Below are positions 11,726 to 20,384 of a DNA stretch of 25,698 nucleotides, piece after piece. The stretch covers positions 1,603 through 27,300 of the forward strand of contig CAJTQX010000038.1 of assembly GCA_910578425.1 (NCBI GenBank), in the 5' to 3' direction. The translations under genes and the position numbers were made by a program. The notes beneath the pieces were generated by a model. That model was not told the origin of the DNA. It saw only the letters and a list, made by a program, of their open reading frames with translations, and searched no databases. How positions within the stretch are numbered: position 1 is the stretch's first letter; each line of letters opens with the position of its first letter. Source of the DNA: an uncultured Anaerotignum sp. GTDB lineage: Bacteria; Bacillota; Clostridia; Lachnospirales; Anaerotignaceae.

Positions 11726-14251
11726 ATGAAAACATTTTCCCTGAAGCCGGACCTTTATTGGGCTGGCATACTGGACAAGGATTTGAGGGTATTCGACATC
11801 ATTATGTATACGGAATTTGGTACAACCTATAATTCCTATATCCTTAAATGCGGCGACAAAACCGTTCTGTTTGAAACGGCAAAGGCAAAATTTTATGATG
11901 AGTATGAAAAAACGCTTTCCGAAACGCTGGATATTACAACGATTGATTACATTGTGGTAGACCACACCGAGCCGGACCATGCGGGCAGCATCGCAAAAGT
12001 TCTGGAAAAGAATCCTCGTGCAAAAATCATTGCTACACCGGTTGCCATCGGCTTTTTGAAAAATATCATTAACGGCGATTTTTACAGCATCCCTGTGAAG
12101 AATGGCGACGAAATGAAAATTGGCAATAAAACGCTGAAATTCTTCGTGCTGCCGAACCTGCACTGGCCCGACACCATGTATACTTATATCGTGGAGGACA
12201 AAGTCCTTGTTACCTGTGATTCCTTTGGTTCTCACTATGCGCATGAGGGCATTCTGCGCAGCACAGTGACAGACGAAGAAGGCTATATGCGGGCAACGAA
12301 ATATTATTTCGACAATATCCTCGGCCCCTTCAAGCAGCCTTATATGACAAAGGCACTCGCGCTGGTGCGTTCACTGGATATTGATATGATTTGTCCTGGC
12401 CACGGCCCTGTACTGGACAGCCATATTGACGAGCTGCTTGCCATCTATGACGAATGGTGCAAAATCCCGAAGAACGAAAAGACAACCGTTGTCATTCCTT
12501 ATGTCAGCGCATACGGTTATACGACCGAGCTTGCGGAAAAAATTAGCGAAGGTATCCGTCAGGCGGGCGATATTGATGTAAAAAGTTATGACATGGTAAC
12601 GGCGGATGCGGCGGAGGTTTCCGCGCAGATTGCCGCGGCGGATGGTCTGCTGTTTGGTACGCCCACAATCCTCGGCGAAGCCCTCAAGCCTATTTGGGAC
12701 TTGACAACCTCCATGTTCCCGCCCGTACACGGCGGCAAGCTGGCGAGCGCGTTCGGCAGCTATGGCTGGAGCGGCGAAGGCGTGCCGCATATCGTGGAAC
12801 GACTGAAACAGCTGCGCATGAAGGTTGTAGACGGTTACAGGGTGAAGCTGAAACCTTCTGAGAAGGAATTGACCGAGGCTGTGGAATTTGGCTATAATTT
12901 CGGCCTGAAGCTGCTTCGTAAGGACGAGCCTGTCAAGGCAAGCGCAAAGAGCACGCTTGTAAAATGCCTTGTCTGCGGTGAGATTTTCGATTCTTCTATT
13001 GATACCTGCCCTGTCTGCGGTGTAGGCCGTGAGAATTTTGTTCCTGTGGATTCTCAGGATACAGGTTTCCGCATGGATAGTATGGAGAAATTCGTCATCC
13101 TTGGCGGCGGTACGGCTGCGCTGAATGCGGCGAAGGCAATACGTCAGCGCAACGCGATCGCGACAGTTACCATGATCTCCGAAGAAACCGAACTGCCTTA
13201 TGACCGTCCGATGCTGACAAAGAACATGTTCGGCGCGGTATGCAATGGCGCGATTGCAAGCGTAGATGCGGAATGGTACAGGGAAAACAACGTAACGCTT
13301 CTGTTGGGCAGCAAAGTGGAGCGGATTGACGCGGGCAGAAAAGAAGTTGTTTTAGCAGATGGTACGGCTTATCCGTATGATAAATGTATCTACGCGCTTG
13401 GCTCTTACAGTTTTGTGCCTCCGATTAAAGGGAAGGAACTGCCGGAGGTTACGCCTGTCCGCACGATTGCCGATGTTATGAAGGTACGCGATTTTGCAGA
13501 AGGAGCAAAGAGCGCGGTTGTTATCGGCGGCGGCGTGCTTGGTTTGGAAGCGGCGTGGGAGCTGTGCAAGGAAAAACTGGACGTAACTGTACTGGAAGGC
13601 GCGCCTGTGCCTATGGCAGGCAAGGTTGACGCGGAAACAGCAAATCTCCTGATTGGGATTGCCGCGAAGAATGGCATAACCATAAAAACAGGCGTGAAAA
13701 TTGCTGAAATCACCGGAAATGGCCATGTAGACGGTGTAATGCTGGAGGGCGGTGAAAAAATTCCTGCCGATTTGGTGATCATTTCCACAGGTGTACGCGC
13801 GAACATTGCTGTTGCGGAAGAGGCTGGCCTGATTACGGAACGCGCCGTTGTTGTGAATGAAAAGATGGAAACCGGCGTAGAGGGCATTTATGCCTGCGGC
13901 GACTGTGCGCAGTTCAACGGCGCGAATATCGCTATCTGGCCTGTTGCATCTGAAATGGGCCGCATTGCGGGCGCGAACGCGGCGGGCGAGGCTCTGCCTT
14001 ATCGTCCCGAAACACAGGGCATGACATTTCATGGTATCAATACCGCGCTTTTTGCAATCGGCGATGTTGGCACAAAGCCCGATGCACAGTATAAAGTCAT
14101 GGAAATCCGCGATGACAAAAAGAGTACGCTGGAAAAATACTATTTCGTGAACAATGTAGTTTGTGGCGCGATCCTTTTGGGCGATACATCCAAAATGGCA
14201 ACGGTATCCGAAGCGATCAAGGCACAGAAGACTTTCAAGGAAATTTTCTAA
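11726..14251 (+). CDS. Flavodiiron protein fused to short-spaced rubredoxin and NADH:rubredoxin oxidoreductase
   Basis: The 841-residue protein has four modules. The metallo-beta-lactamase-like diiron domain (1-250) has ligands H80, E82, D84, H146, D165 and H226. An FMN flavodoxin domain (about 254-400) has PYVSAYGYTTELAE at the phosphate loop. A rubredoxin-like knuckle pair has C414, C417, C428 and C431, with only 10 residues between the pairs (CLVCG...CPVCG). A C-terminal FAD/NADH oxidoreductase (about 455-841) has GGGTAALNAA near 460, GGGVLGLEAA near 605 and YACGD near 720. This layout matches the clostridial class F enzymes that take electrons from NADH and reduce oxygen to water, possibly nitric oxide too. 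All electron carriers are in one chain. AAGGAGG lies 7 bases upstream. It works in the cytoplasm next to desulfoferrodoxin. Confidence 0.92.
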   Translation: MKTFSLKPDLYWAGILDKDLRVFDIIMYTEFGTTYNSYILKCGDKTVLFETAKAKFYDEYEKTLSETLDITTIDYIVVDHTEPDHAGSIAKVLEKNPRAKIIATPVAIGFLKNIINGDFYSIPVKNGDEMKIGNKTLKFFVLPNLHWPDTMYTYIVEDKVLVTCDSFGSHYAHEGILRSTVTDEEGYMRATKYYFDNILGPFKQPYMTKALALVRSLDIDMICPGHGPVLDSHIDELLAIYDEWCKIPKNEKTTVVIPYVSAYGYTTELAEKISEGIRQAGDIDVKSYDMVTADAAEVSAQIAAADGLLFGTPTILGEALKPIWDLTTSMFPPVHGGKLASAFGSYGWSGEGVPHIVERLKQLRMKVVDGYRVKLKPSEKELTEAVEFGYNFGLKLLRKDEPVKASAKSTLVKCLVCGEIFDSSIDTCPVCGVGRENFVPVDSQDTGFRMDSMEKFVILGGGTAALNAAKAIRQRNAIATVTMISEETELPYDRPMLTKNMFGAVCNGAIASVDAEWYRENNVTLLLGSKVERIDAGRKEVVLADGTAYPYDKCIYALGSYSFVPPIKGKELPEVTPVRTIADVMKVRDFAEGAKSAVVIGGGVLGLEAAWELCKEKLDVTVLEGAPVPMAGKVDAETANLLIGIAAKNGITIKTGVKIAEITGNGHVDGVMLEGGEKIPADLVIISTGVRANIAVAEEAGLITERAVVVNEKMETGVEGIYACGDCAQFNGANIAIWPVASEMGRIAGANAAGEALPYRPETQGMTFHGINTALFAIGDVGTKPDAQYKVMEIRDDKKSTLEKYYFVNNVVCGAILLGDTSKMATVSEAIKAQKTFKEIF

Positions 14252-14372
14252 GCTGTTTTTCCAGGTAGTGTTGTCATGAGTCATGTATACGTATTTTTGA
14301 GCATAATTTTGTCGGAAAGGCGTGTGCAGGCACTTGTGACGATGCTGCCTGAGCCATTGAAATAAATATCCA

Positions 14373-14406
14373 ACGCGGGGCGGTGTGATGATGCCCCGCG
14401 TTTTTT
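14373..14406 (+). terminator. Rho-independent terminator after the flavodiiron gene
   Basis: ACGCGGGGC (14373-14381) pairs with GCCCCGCGT (14393-14401), followed by TTTTTT. It lies about 120 bases after the stop codon. The 298-base gap to the LysR gene otherwise shows only overlapping short inverted repeats near 14434-14456 and a TATAAT at 14460-14465. Confidence 0.85.
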
Positions 14407-14433
14407 GTGACAATATGCAGGCAAAGTTTTACA

Positions 14434-14465
14434 GGCAGAAACGGGTCTGCCGACCCAGGTATAAT
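14434..14465 (+). promoter_or_regulatory. Possible promoter/operator region of the LysR gene
   Basis: A perfect TATAAT (14460-14465) has no good -35 at the normal distance. Just upstream are two mutually exclusive inverted repeats, GGCAGA-N6-TCTGCC and GGGTC-TGCC-GACCC, as might serve a regulator binding at its own promoter. Weak evidence. Confidence 0.3.
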
Positions 14466-14549
14466 AGGTACATATGTTTTATAAGGGCATATCGTTGAAA
14501 ACTGTCGGAAACTGTGCTATGCTGGAAAAAAGGCGGAAGGGGGAGCATG

Positions 14550-15449
14550 ATGGAGCTGCGCGTACTGCAATATTTTCTGGCTGTGGCAAGGGAACAGAAT
14601 ATTTCTGCGGCAGCGGAATCCCTGCACCTTTCTCAGCCAACGCTTTCTACGCAACTGAAAGCATTGGAGCGGGAGCTGGGCAAACAGCTTTTGATTCGCG
14701 GCGGCAATGGGTCGCGGAAGGTAACGCTGACAGAGGAGGGGATGATACTGCGCAAGCGCGCGGAGGAAATCCTTGATTTGGTGAAAAAGGCGACAAATGA
14801 AATCACATCTCCGGAGGACGCCATAGCGGGAGATATTTATATCGGCGCGGGGGAAACGGACAATATGCGTCTGTTTGCGAAAGCGGCGAAAACGCTGCAA
14901 ATGGAATATCCAGACATTCATTTCCATATTTCCAGCGGAAATTCGTTTTTTGTAAAGGAGCAGTTGGATAAAGGGCTGATTGATTTCGGACTGGTCTATG
15001 GCGCGGTTGACCGTACAAAATATCATTCTTTAGAGCTGCCTGTAAAGGATGTATTTGGCGTGTTGATGCGCAGGGATTCCCCGCTTGCCGCAAAGGAGTT
15101 TATCACGCCGGAGGACCTGCGTGATAAGCCTTTGATTGTTTCTGGGCAGGAGGCGCGGGATGGCAGCCTGATTCTGAAACACATTGATCCTGATATTTCC
15201 AGGCTGAACATCGCCGCGACGTATACGCTCATATTCAATGCTTCCATGATGGTGGCGGAAGGGCTGGGTTATGCCATTAGCTTTGATAAGCTCATCAATG
15301 CCAGTGGGGACAGCGGCCTTTGTTTTCGTCCGCTGAAGCCGCAATTTGATACAACAGCAAATGTAATATGGAAAAAGTATCAGATTTTTTCCAAGGCAGC
15401 GGAAAAGTTTCTGGAACGCCTGCGGGATGTATTCGCAGAGGGAGAGTAA
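14550..15449 (+). CDS. LysR-family transcriptional regulator
   Basis: The 299-residue product has the standard LysR plan. A winged HTH covers residues 1-60 (MELRVLQYFLAVAREQNIS, then AAAESLHLSQPTLSTQLKALE as the recognition helix pair), then a linker helix, and a periplasmic-binding-protein-like effector domain from about residue 90 (GDIYIGAGE) to the end. It regulates unknown genes in response to an unknown small molecule; no divergent partner gene exists, so the usual guess from context fails. The ATG at 14550 lies 6 bases after AAGGGGG and gives the typical MELRxLxYF start; an ATG at 14547 is equally in frame but closer to the site. It lies between the oxygen-defence genes and the his operon, with terminators on both sides. 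Confidence 0.9.
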   Translation: MELRVLQYFLAVAREQNISAAAESLHLSQPTLSTQLKALERELGKQLLIRGGNGSRKVTLTEEGMILRKRAEEILDLVKKATNEITSPEDAIAGDIYIGAGETDNMRLFAKAAKTLQMEYPDIHFHISSGNSFFVKEQLDKGLIDFGLVYGAVDRTKYHSLELPVKDVFGVLMRRDSPLAAKEFITPEDLRDKPLIVSGQEARDGSLILKHIDPDISRLNIAATYTLIFNASMMVAEGLGYAISFDKLINASGDSGLCFRPLKPQFDTTANVIWKKYQIFSKAAEKFLERLRDVFAEGE

Positions 15450-15453
15450 GCAA

Positions 15454-15499
15454 AAAGGCTGGAAAACATAGTTTTTCAGCCTTTACCTTGCGTTTTTTT
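15454..15499 (+). terminator. Probable terminator after the LysR gene
   Basis: A long stem of 14 pairs including one G-U (AAAGGCTGGAAAAC 15454-15467 with GTTTTTCAGCCTTT 15471-15484) and an ATA loop. The T run (15493-15499) comes 8 bases after the stem, so efficiency is uncertain. Confidence 0.5.
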
Positions 15500-15565
15500 A
15501 TCAAATTGTCTTATGGCAATACTCCGAAATGCCGGCTTTTTTTATTTGCGGAAAAACGAAAAATA

Positions 15566-15608
15566 CTTTAGTATGCTACTTGACTAAAGCGATGAAATGG
15601 GATACTAT
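15566..15608 (+). promoter_or_regulatory. his operon promoter with overlapping operator-like dyad
   Basis: TTGACT (15580-15585), 17 bases, then TACTAT (15603-15608) form a good sigma-A promoter. The -35 lies within the dyad CTTTAGT-N10-ACTAAAG (15566-15589), perfect in both 7-base arms, so a bound protein would block RNA polymerase. The predicted start near 15615 leaves a leader of only about 22 bases before hisZ. That is too short for a T-box or a histidine-rich attenuator, so control is more likely by a DNA-binding repressor. Confidence 0.65.
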
Positions 15609-15636
15609 AATATCCATAAGGAAGGAAGTGAAGGGA

Positions 15637-16758
15637 TTGAAACAGGCAGAGATGCTTTTGAAAAAAGAAGAACAGGTGATATTCAGCCTGCGTGCGATAT
15701 TCGAGCAGTTCGGCTACCGCAAATTTAAGATGAGCAAGTTTGAGGAATATGATTTTTATGCGGAAAACAGGAGTTTCCTCAACAGTGAAAATATCCTGAC
15801 ATTTACGGGACTGGACGGCAAGCTGCTGGCGTTAAAGCCGGACGTAACGCTCTCCATTGTGAAAAACACGAGAGGCAGCCGCGAAGCGGCGGAGCGGGTT
15901 TATTATAACGAAAACGTATACCGCGCGCGCAGGGGCGCGGGGGAATATCGCGAAATTATGCAGGTTGGGTTGGAGTATATCGGCGAAGTGGACAGCTATG
16001 CGACGCTGGAAATATTGCTTTTGGCGCAGAAAAGCCTGAAGGCCATCAGTGGGGAATATATTTTAGACCTTTCGCATATGGGCTTTCTGGCGGGACTGAT
16101 AGAGCAGAGCGGGCTTGGGCTGGCACAGCAGAAAAGTGTGCTGCACTGCATCAGCGAAAAAAATGCGCATGGGATTCGCGAAATTTGCAGGGGGTGCGGC
16201 GTGGACAACGATATGCGGGAACGGCTGGAAACGCTTGCAGGGCTTTACGGCACACTGGAAGACGCCCTGCCCCAGATACAGTCCCTTTGCTGCAATGAAA
16301 AAATGGAACGTGCGGCGGCAGAACTGGAGGATATTCTGCGTTGTCTGAAAACGGGCGGGAATGAGAAGCGCGTACATCTGGATTTTTCCATTGTAAACGA
16401 TATGGATTATTACAATGGTGTGATATTTCAGGGGTTTATTGACGGCGTGCCGAGCAGTATTTTGAGCGGCGGCAGGTATGACAAACTGGTGCAGAAGCTG
16501 GGCAAGGACGCGGATGCAATAGGTTTCGCGCTCTCCCTTGACCTGCTGGAACGTTTTGAAACGGCAGAACGGAAATATGATGTAGATACGCTCCTGCTTT
16601 ATGACGATGGGACGGATACGGCGGCTCTGGCACAGGCGGCGCAGATGCTGACGGACAATGGGCAGAGTGTTGCGGTACAGAAGAAAAATACAGGCGGGCT
16701 GAAATACAAACAACTGCTCTGTATGCGGGAAAGGGGGCTTGAAATCGTTGCGGAATAA
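15637..16758 (+). CDS. hisZ: ATP phosphoribosyltransferase regulatory subunit HisZ
   Basis: The product of about 373 residues is a class II histidyl-tRNA synthetase-like protein without the tRNA-binding domain. It has FGYRKFKMSKFEEYDFY near residues 24-40, the motif 2-like VYYNENVYRARRGAGEYREIM near 86-106, and ILSGGRYDKL near 265-280. HisZ binds the short catalytic HisG and is needed for activity and histidine feedback in the first step of histidine synthesis. The start is uncertain: TTG at 15637 lies about 8 bases after GGAAGGAAG; GTG at 15628 and ATG at 15652 are alternatives. It is the first gene of the his operon and overlaps hisG by 11 bases, in line with a HisZ-HisG complex. Confidence 0.9.
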   Translation: MKQAEMLLKKEEQVIFSLRAIFEQFGYRKFKMSKFEEYDFYAENRSFLNSENILTFTGLDGKLLALKPDVTLSIVKNTRGSREAAERVYYNENVYRARRGAGEYREIMQVGLEYIGEVDSYATLEILLLAQKSLKAISGEYILDLSHMGFLAGLIEQSGLGLAQQKSVLHCISEKNAHGIREICRGCGVDNDMRERLETLAGLYGTLEDALPQIQSLCCNEKMERAAAELEDILRCLKTGGNEKRVHLDFSIVNDMDYYNGVIFQGFIDGVPSSILSGGRYDKLVQKLGKDADAIGFALSLDLLERFETAERKYDVDTLLLYDDGTDTAALAQAAQMLTDNGQSVAVQKKNTGGLKYKQLLCMRERGLEIVAE

Positions 16759-17401
16759 AATCAATATTGCCCTGCCGAAAGGGCGGCTGGGGGAAAAGGC
16801 GTATGATATTTTTGAGAAAATCGGCTGTGGCTGTCCGGAGATACATGAGGGCGGGCGCAAGCTGGTGTTTGAAAATGAGGAAAACGGCGTCTGTTATTTT
16901 TGGGTGAAGCCCTCCGATGTTGCGGTTTACGTGGAACGGGGCGCGGCGGATATTGGCGTGGTTGGCAAGGATATTCTGCTGGAACAGCCTTATGACGTTT
17001 ATGAACTGCTGGATTTGGGCATGGGGAAATGCCGCATGGCAGTTGCGGGGGTAAAGGGCGAACGGCTGGATTCGGAGCACACGCTGCGCGTGGCGACGAA
17101 ATTCCCCAATATCGCAAGGGAGTATTACCGCGGGAAAAGCCGTGAAATTGACATCATCGAGCTGCATGGTTCTATCGAGATTGCACCGGTGCTGAAAATG
17201 TCAGATGTGATCGTGGATATTGTGGAAACGGGCGTGACGCTGCGGGAGAATAATCTGGAGGTGCTGGAGGAAATCGTGAAAATCAGCGCGCGGCTGATTG
17301 CGAACAAGGCAGCCTATAAATTCAAAAATGAGAGGATACGCGAAATCTGCGGCAGGGTCGCGGAACTTTGCGAAGCGGAAAAACAGGAGGGAAAGCTATG
17401 A
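16748..17401 (+). CDS. hisG: ATP phosphoribosyltransferase catalytic subunit HisG (short form)
   Basis: The 217-residue length is the short HisG form that lacks the C-terminal regulatory domain and depends on HisZ. Visible motifs are INIALPKGRLG at the N terminus, VGKDILLE near residue 75, and the PRPP-binding loop DIVETGVTLRENNL near 155-170. It joins ATP and PRPP to give phosphoribosyl-ATP. The start is TTG at 16748, about 10 bases after AAGGGGG; TTG at 16739 has almost no spacing. The gene begins inside the end of hisZ and its TGA overlaps the ATG of the following methyltransferase (ATGA). Confidence 0.93.
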   Translation: MRNKINIALPKGRLGEKAYDIFEKIGCGCPEIHEGGRKLVFENEENGVCYFWVKPSDVAVYVERGAADIGVVGKDILLEQPYDVYELLDLGMGKCRMAVAGVKGERLDSEHTLRVATKFPNIAREYYRGKSREIDIIELHGSIEIAPVLKMSDVIVDIVETGVTLRENNLEVLEEIVKISARLIANKAAYKFKNERIREICGRVAELCEAEKQEGKL

Positions 17402-18044
17402 AGAACCCCTGGCAGGAAATCAGCCTTGCGGATTATGAAAGCCATATGAAGCTGGATTCTGTACAGCAGTTACAGGCAATGAATGCGATTATGAAGGGGC
17501 AGTTTACGGATTTTCCGGTGAAAATAGCAATGGTACTCGGCGTGGCAGGCGGCAATGGGCTGGAACATATCGACAAGAGAAAATACCGGAAGGTTTACGG
17601 CGTGGATATAAACCGGGAATACCTTGCGGAATGCAAAAAAGGCATAGCGCGCTTGGGGATATTTTGGAATGTATTTGGGCGGATTTGCTGGCGGCGGATA
17701 CGGTTTTGCCGCACGCAGATTTGCTGATTGCAAATTTATTGATAGAATACATTGGATATGGATGTTTCCAACGGGTGATACGGCAGGTTTCGCCGGAGTT
17801 TGTTTCCAGCGTGATACAGGTCAACCCGACAGAGGAGTTTGTTTCAGATTCGCCGTACCTGCATGTATTCGATGGGCTGGGACAGGTACATCATGAAATG
17901 GACAGTCAGACGCTGACGGCGGCACTGCGAGAAACAGGATACAGCTTGTCGGGAACAGAAGAAATCTCCCTGCCGAACGGCAAAAAGCTGATGCGGCTGG
18001 ATTTCCGGCGGGAAGAAAGGAGAAACCATGATTCGGATTTATGA
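17398..18044 (+). pseudogene. Frameshifted class I SAM-dependent methyltransferase within the his operon
   Basis: The ATG at 17398 (after AGGAGGG) overlaps the hisG stop. The first frame encodes a methyltransferase with motif I VLGVAGGNGLEHI near residues 45-57 and VYGVDINREYLAECKK near 66-81, then leaves the family at an A6 run (17635-17640) and ends at 17727. The -1 frame continues from that point with AGG CAT AGC and stays open to 18044 (SALGDILECIWADLLAAD, then ADLLIANLLIEYIGYG), overlapping hisD by 17 bases. One extra A would give a single protein of 215 residues. Either the gene is newly inactivated, or the run was miscounted in assembly, or slippage restores the product. The substrate is unknown; nothing in histidine synthesis needs a methyltransferase. 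Confidence 0.8.
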
Positions 18045-19311
18045 TTATAAAGAGGTGGGCGATGCAGGGATATTCGCCCGTCAGGAGGAAAAGCGGGATG
18101 TTTCCGGTGTGGTTTCCGGAATCATTGCTGATGTGCGGCAGAATGGGGACGAAGCCCTGAAGCGGTACGCACGGGAGTTTGACAATGCGGAGCTGGAAAC
18201 GCTGGAGGTTTCCGCAGAGGAATGGGCGGCGGCTCTGGCGGCAGTAGACGCGGACTTTTTGGAGATACTGCGGGAGGCGGCGGCGCATATCCGCGCGTTC
18301 CATGAGAAACAGAAACGGCTGGATTTTGTTGTTTCGGAACGGGAAGGCGTGCTGCTGGGGCAGCGGCATATCCCGCTGGAGCGAGTTGGGCTGTATGTCC
18401 CCGGCGGAACGGCAAGCTATCCCTCAACGGTGCTGATGGACTGCATACCGGCAAAAATTGCGGGCGTGGGCGAAATCATTATGACGACGCCTGCGAAAGA
18501 CGGGAGGCTGAATCCGGACGTACTTGCGGCGGCAGAAGTGGCAGGCGTTGACCGCATATTCAAAATGGGTGGGGCGCAGGCGGTTGCCGCGCTGGCCTAT
18601 GGCACGGAAAGCGTGCCGCGCGTGGATAAAATTGTCGGTCCGGGGAATGCCTTTGTCGCGGAGGCAAAGCGGCAGGTTTTCGGGCAGGTTTCGATTGATA
18701 TGATAGCGGGGCCGAGCGAAATTCTGGTCATTGCAGATGGGAAATCTGATCCGGCTGTTGTCGCGGCGGATTTGCTTTCACAGGCGGAGCATGACAAAAT
18801 GGCGGCGGCGGTTCTGGTAACGGAAAGCAGGATACTTGCGGAGGCTGTCGCGGCGGAAATCGAGCGGCAGCTTGCTGTTCTGCCCCGCGCGGAGATTGCC
18901 CGCGAATCTATTGAGAAAAACGGGAAAATCATCCTTGCAGAGAGCATTGCGCAGGCGGTGGAGATTTCCAACCGCATCGCGCCGGAACATCTGGAAATCT
19001 GTGTAGATGAGCCGTTTCAATATCTGCCGATGATACGACATGCAGGGTCTGTGTTTCTTGGAAGGAACGCGCCGGAGGCTTTGGGCGATTATTTCGCCGG
19101 ACCGAACCATACCCTGCCCACCAGCGGTACGGCGCGGTTTTCCAGCCCGCTTTCTGTGGACGATTTTATCAAGAAATCTTCATTTACCTATTATACAAAA
19201 GACGCGCTGGCGGAGGAGGCGGGGAAGATTGCCCGCTTTGCCGAACGGGAGGGCCTGCATGCGCACGCCCGCTCTGCGCTGATACGCGCGGAAAAGGAGG
19301 AACAGCAATGA
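18028..19311 (+). CDS. hisD: Histidinol dehydrogenase HisD
   Basis: The 427-residue product is a full-length HisD. It has VGLYVPGGTASYPSTVLM near residue 119, the NAD and substrate region VDKIVGPGNAFVAEAKR near 208, and zinc ligands Q252 and H255 (SQAEHD), D354 (GDYFAGPNH) and H413 (HAHAR). It oxidises histidinol to histidine in two NAD-dependent steps, the last reactions of the pathway. GAAAGGAG lies a few bases before the ATG at 18028. It overlaps the broken methyltransferase frame by 17 bases and hisC by 4 (ATGA). Confidence 0.97.
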   Translation: MIRIYDYKEVGDAGIFARQEEKRDVSGVVSGIIADVRQNGDEALKRYAREFDNAELETLEVSAEEWAAALAAVDADFLEILREAAAHIRAFHEKQKRLDFVVSEREGVLLGQRHIPLERVGLYVPGGTASYPSTVLMDCIPAKIAGVGEIIMTTPAKDGRLNPDVLAAAEVAGVDRIFKMGGAQAVAALAYGTESVPRVDKIVGPGNAFVAEAKRQVFGQVSIDMIAGPSEILVIADGKSDPAVVAADLLSQAEHDKMAAAVLVTESRILAEAVAAEIERQLAVLPRAEIARESIEKNGKIILAESIAQAVEISNRIAPEHLEICVDEPFQYLPMIRHAGSVFLGRNAPEALGDYFAGPNHTLPTSGTARFSSPLSVDDFIKKSSFTYYTKDALAEEAGKIARFAEREGLHAHARSALIRAEKEEQQ

Positions 19312-20381
19312 GCAGATTTTTAAGCCCGCGTTTTGCGGATCTGGAAGCATATACGCCGGGGGAACAGCCGCAGGATCAGCAGTATGTGAAGCTGAATACA
19401 AACGAATCGCCTTATCCGCCTTCACCGGAAGTGCTGAAACGGATTTCGGCGGCGGAAACAGGTCGGCTGAATCTCTATCCTGACCCGACAGGACGCGTTT
19501 TGAAGGAAAAGCTTGCCGCGCTTTACAGCGTACAGCCGGAAAATGTATTTCTCTCCAATGGCTCGGATGATATATTGAATTTTTCATTCATGGCGTTTTG
19601 CGATGCGGAACATGGCGCGGCGTTTCCGGAGATCAGCTATGGGTTTTATCCGGTCTATGCGGATCTGTACCATGTGCCTTGTGTGCAGATTCCGCTGAAG
19701 GAAGATTTTTCTGTGGATTATCAGGATTACTGTGGGATTGGGAAAATGGTTGTCATCGCTAACCCCAATGCGCCAACGGGTATGGAGATTTCTGTTTCGG
19801 AGATTGAGGAGATTTTGCAGAGCAACCCGCAGAACGTTGTGCTGATAGACGAGGCATATGTCGATTTCGGCGGGACAAGCTGTGTGGGACTGACGAAACA
19901 ATATGATAACCTGCTGGTGGTGCAGACGTTTTCAAAATCGCGCTCCCTTGCAGGGGCAAGGCTGGGCTTTGCCATCGCAGACAAAGAATTGATTGCGGAT
20001 TTGGAAAAAATCAAATATTCCACAAACCCATATAATATCAACCGGCTGACGCTGGCGGCAGGCGAGGCGGCGGCGGAGAGCGATGCTTATTACCGGAAAA
20101 ATGCGGCGAAGATTGCGGAAACGCGGGAGGATACCGCGGCACGCCTGCGGGGGCTGGGCTTTACCGTCCTTCCTTCTGTGGCGAATTTTATTTTTGCGAA
20201 ATCAGATGCTTTGGCAGGTGAAACGGTGTATCAGGAATTGAAGAAAAAGGGCGTGCTGGTGCGGCATTTCGGGAAGGAAAAAATAAAGGATTTTGTACGC
20301 ATTACCATCGGCACGCCGGAACAGATGGACGTTTTGCTGGAAAAGCTGGCGGAAGTCCTGAAGGATCAGAAGGAGGTGTGA
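19308..20381 (+). CDS. hisC: Histidinol-phosphate aminotransferase HisC
   Basis: The 357-residue fold-type I PLP enzyme has VKLNTNESPYPPSPEV near residue 27, NGSDDILN near 84, ANPNAPTG near 149, DEAYVDF near 178 and the PLP-binding lysine K210 in FSKSRSLAGARLG. It transfers the amino group from glutamate to imidazole-acetol phosphate. The ATG overlaps the hisD stop. A related aromatic aminotransferase role cannot be excluded from sequence alone, but position in the his operon settles the assignment. Confidence 0.96.
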   Translation: MSRFLSPRFADLEAYTPGEQPQDQQYVKLNTNESPYPPSPEVLKRISAAETGRLNLYPDPTGRVLKEKLAALYSVQPENVFLSNGSDDILNFSFMAFCDAEHGAAFPEISYGFYPVYADLYHVPCVQIPLKEDFSVDYQDYCGIGKMVVIANPNAPTGMEISVSEIEEILQSNPQNVVLIDEAYVDFGGTSCVGLTKQYDNLLVVQTFSKSRSLAGARLGFAIADKELIADLEKIKYSTNPYNINRLTLAAGEAAAESDAYYRKNAAKIAETREDTAARLRGLGFTVLPSVANFIFAKSDALAGETVYQELKKKGVLVRHFGKEKIKDFVRITIGTPEQMDVLLEKLAEVLKDQKEV

Positions 20382-20384
20382 AGC

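Noticed and set aside
13352..14413. Minus-strand open frame of 353 codons opposite the flavodiiron gene
   Set aside because: It is an antisense shadow of a conserved multidomain enzyme and would run through the terminator at 14373-14406.
15500..15636. T-box or histidine attenuator ahead of the his operon
   Set aside because: There is no T-box sequence, no run of histidine codons and no terminator between the promoter and hisZ; the predicted leader is too short.
17635..17641. Programmed -1 ribosomal frameshift in the methyltransferase
   Set aside because: The A6 run is in the wrong phase for a canonical slippery heptamer, and I see no clear downstream pseudoknot; a mutation or miscounted run is simpler.
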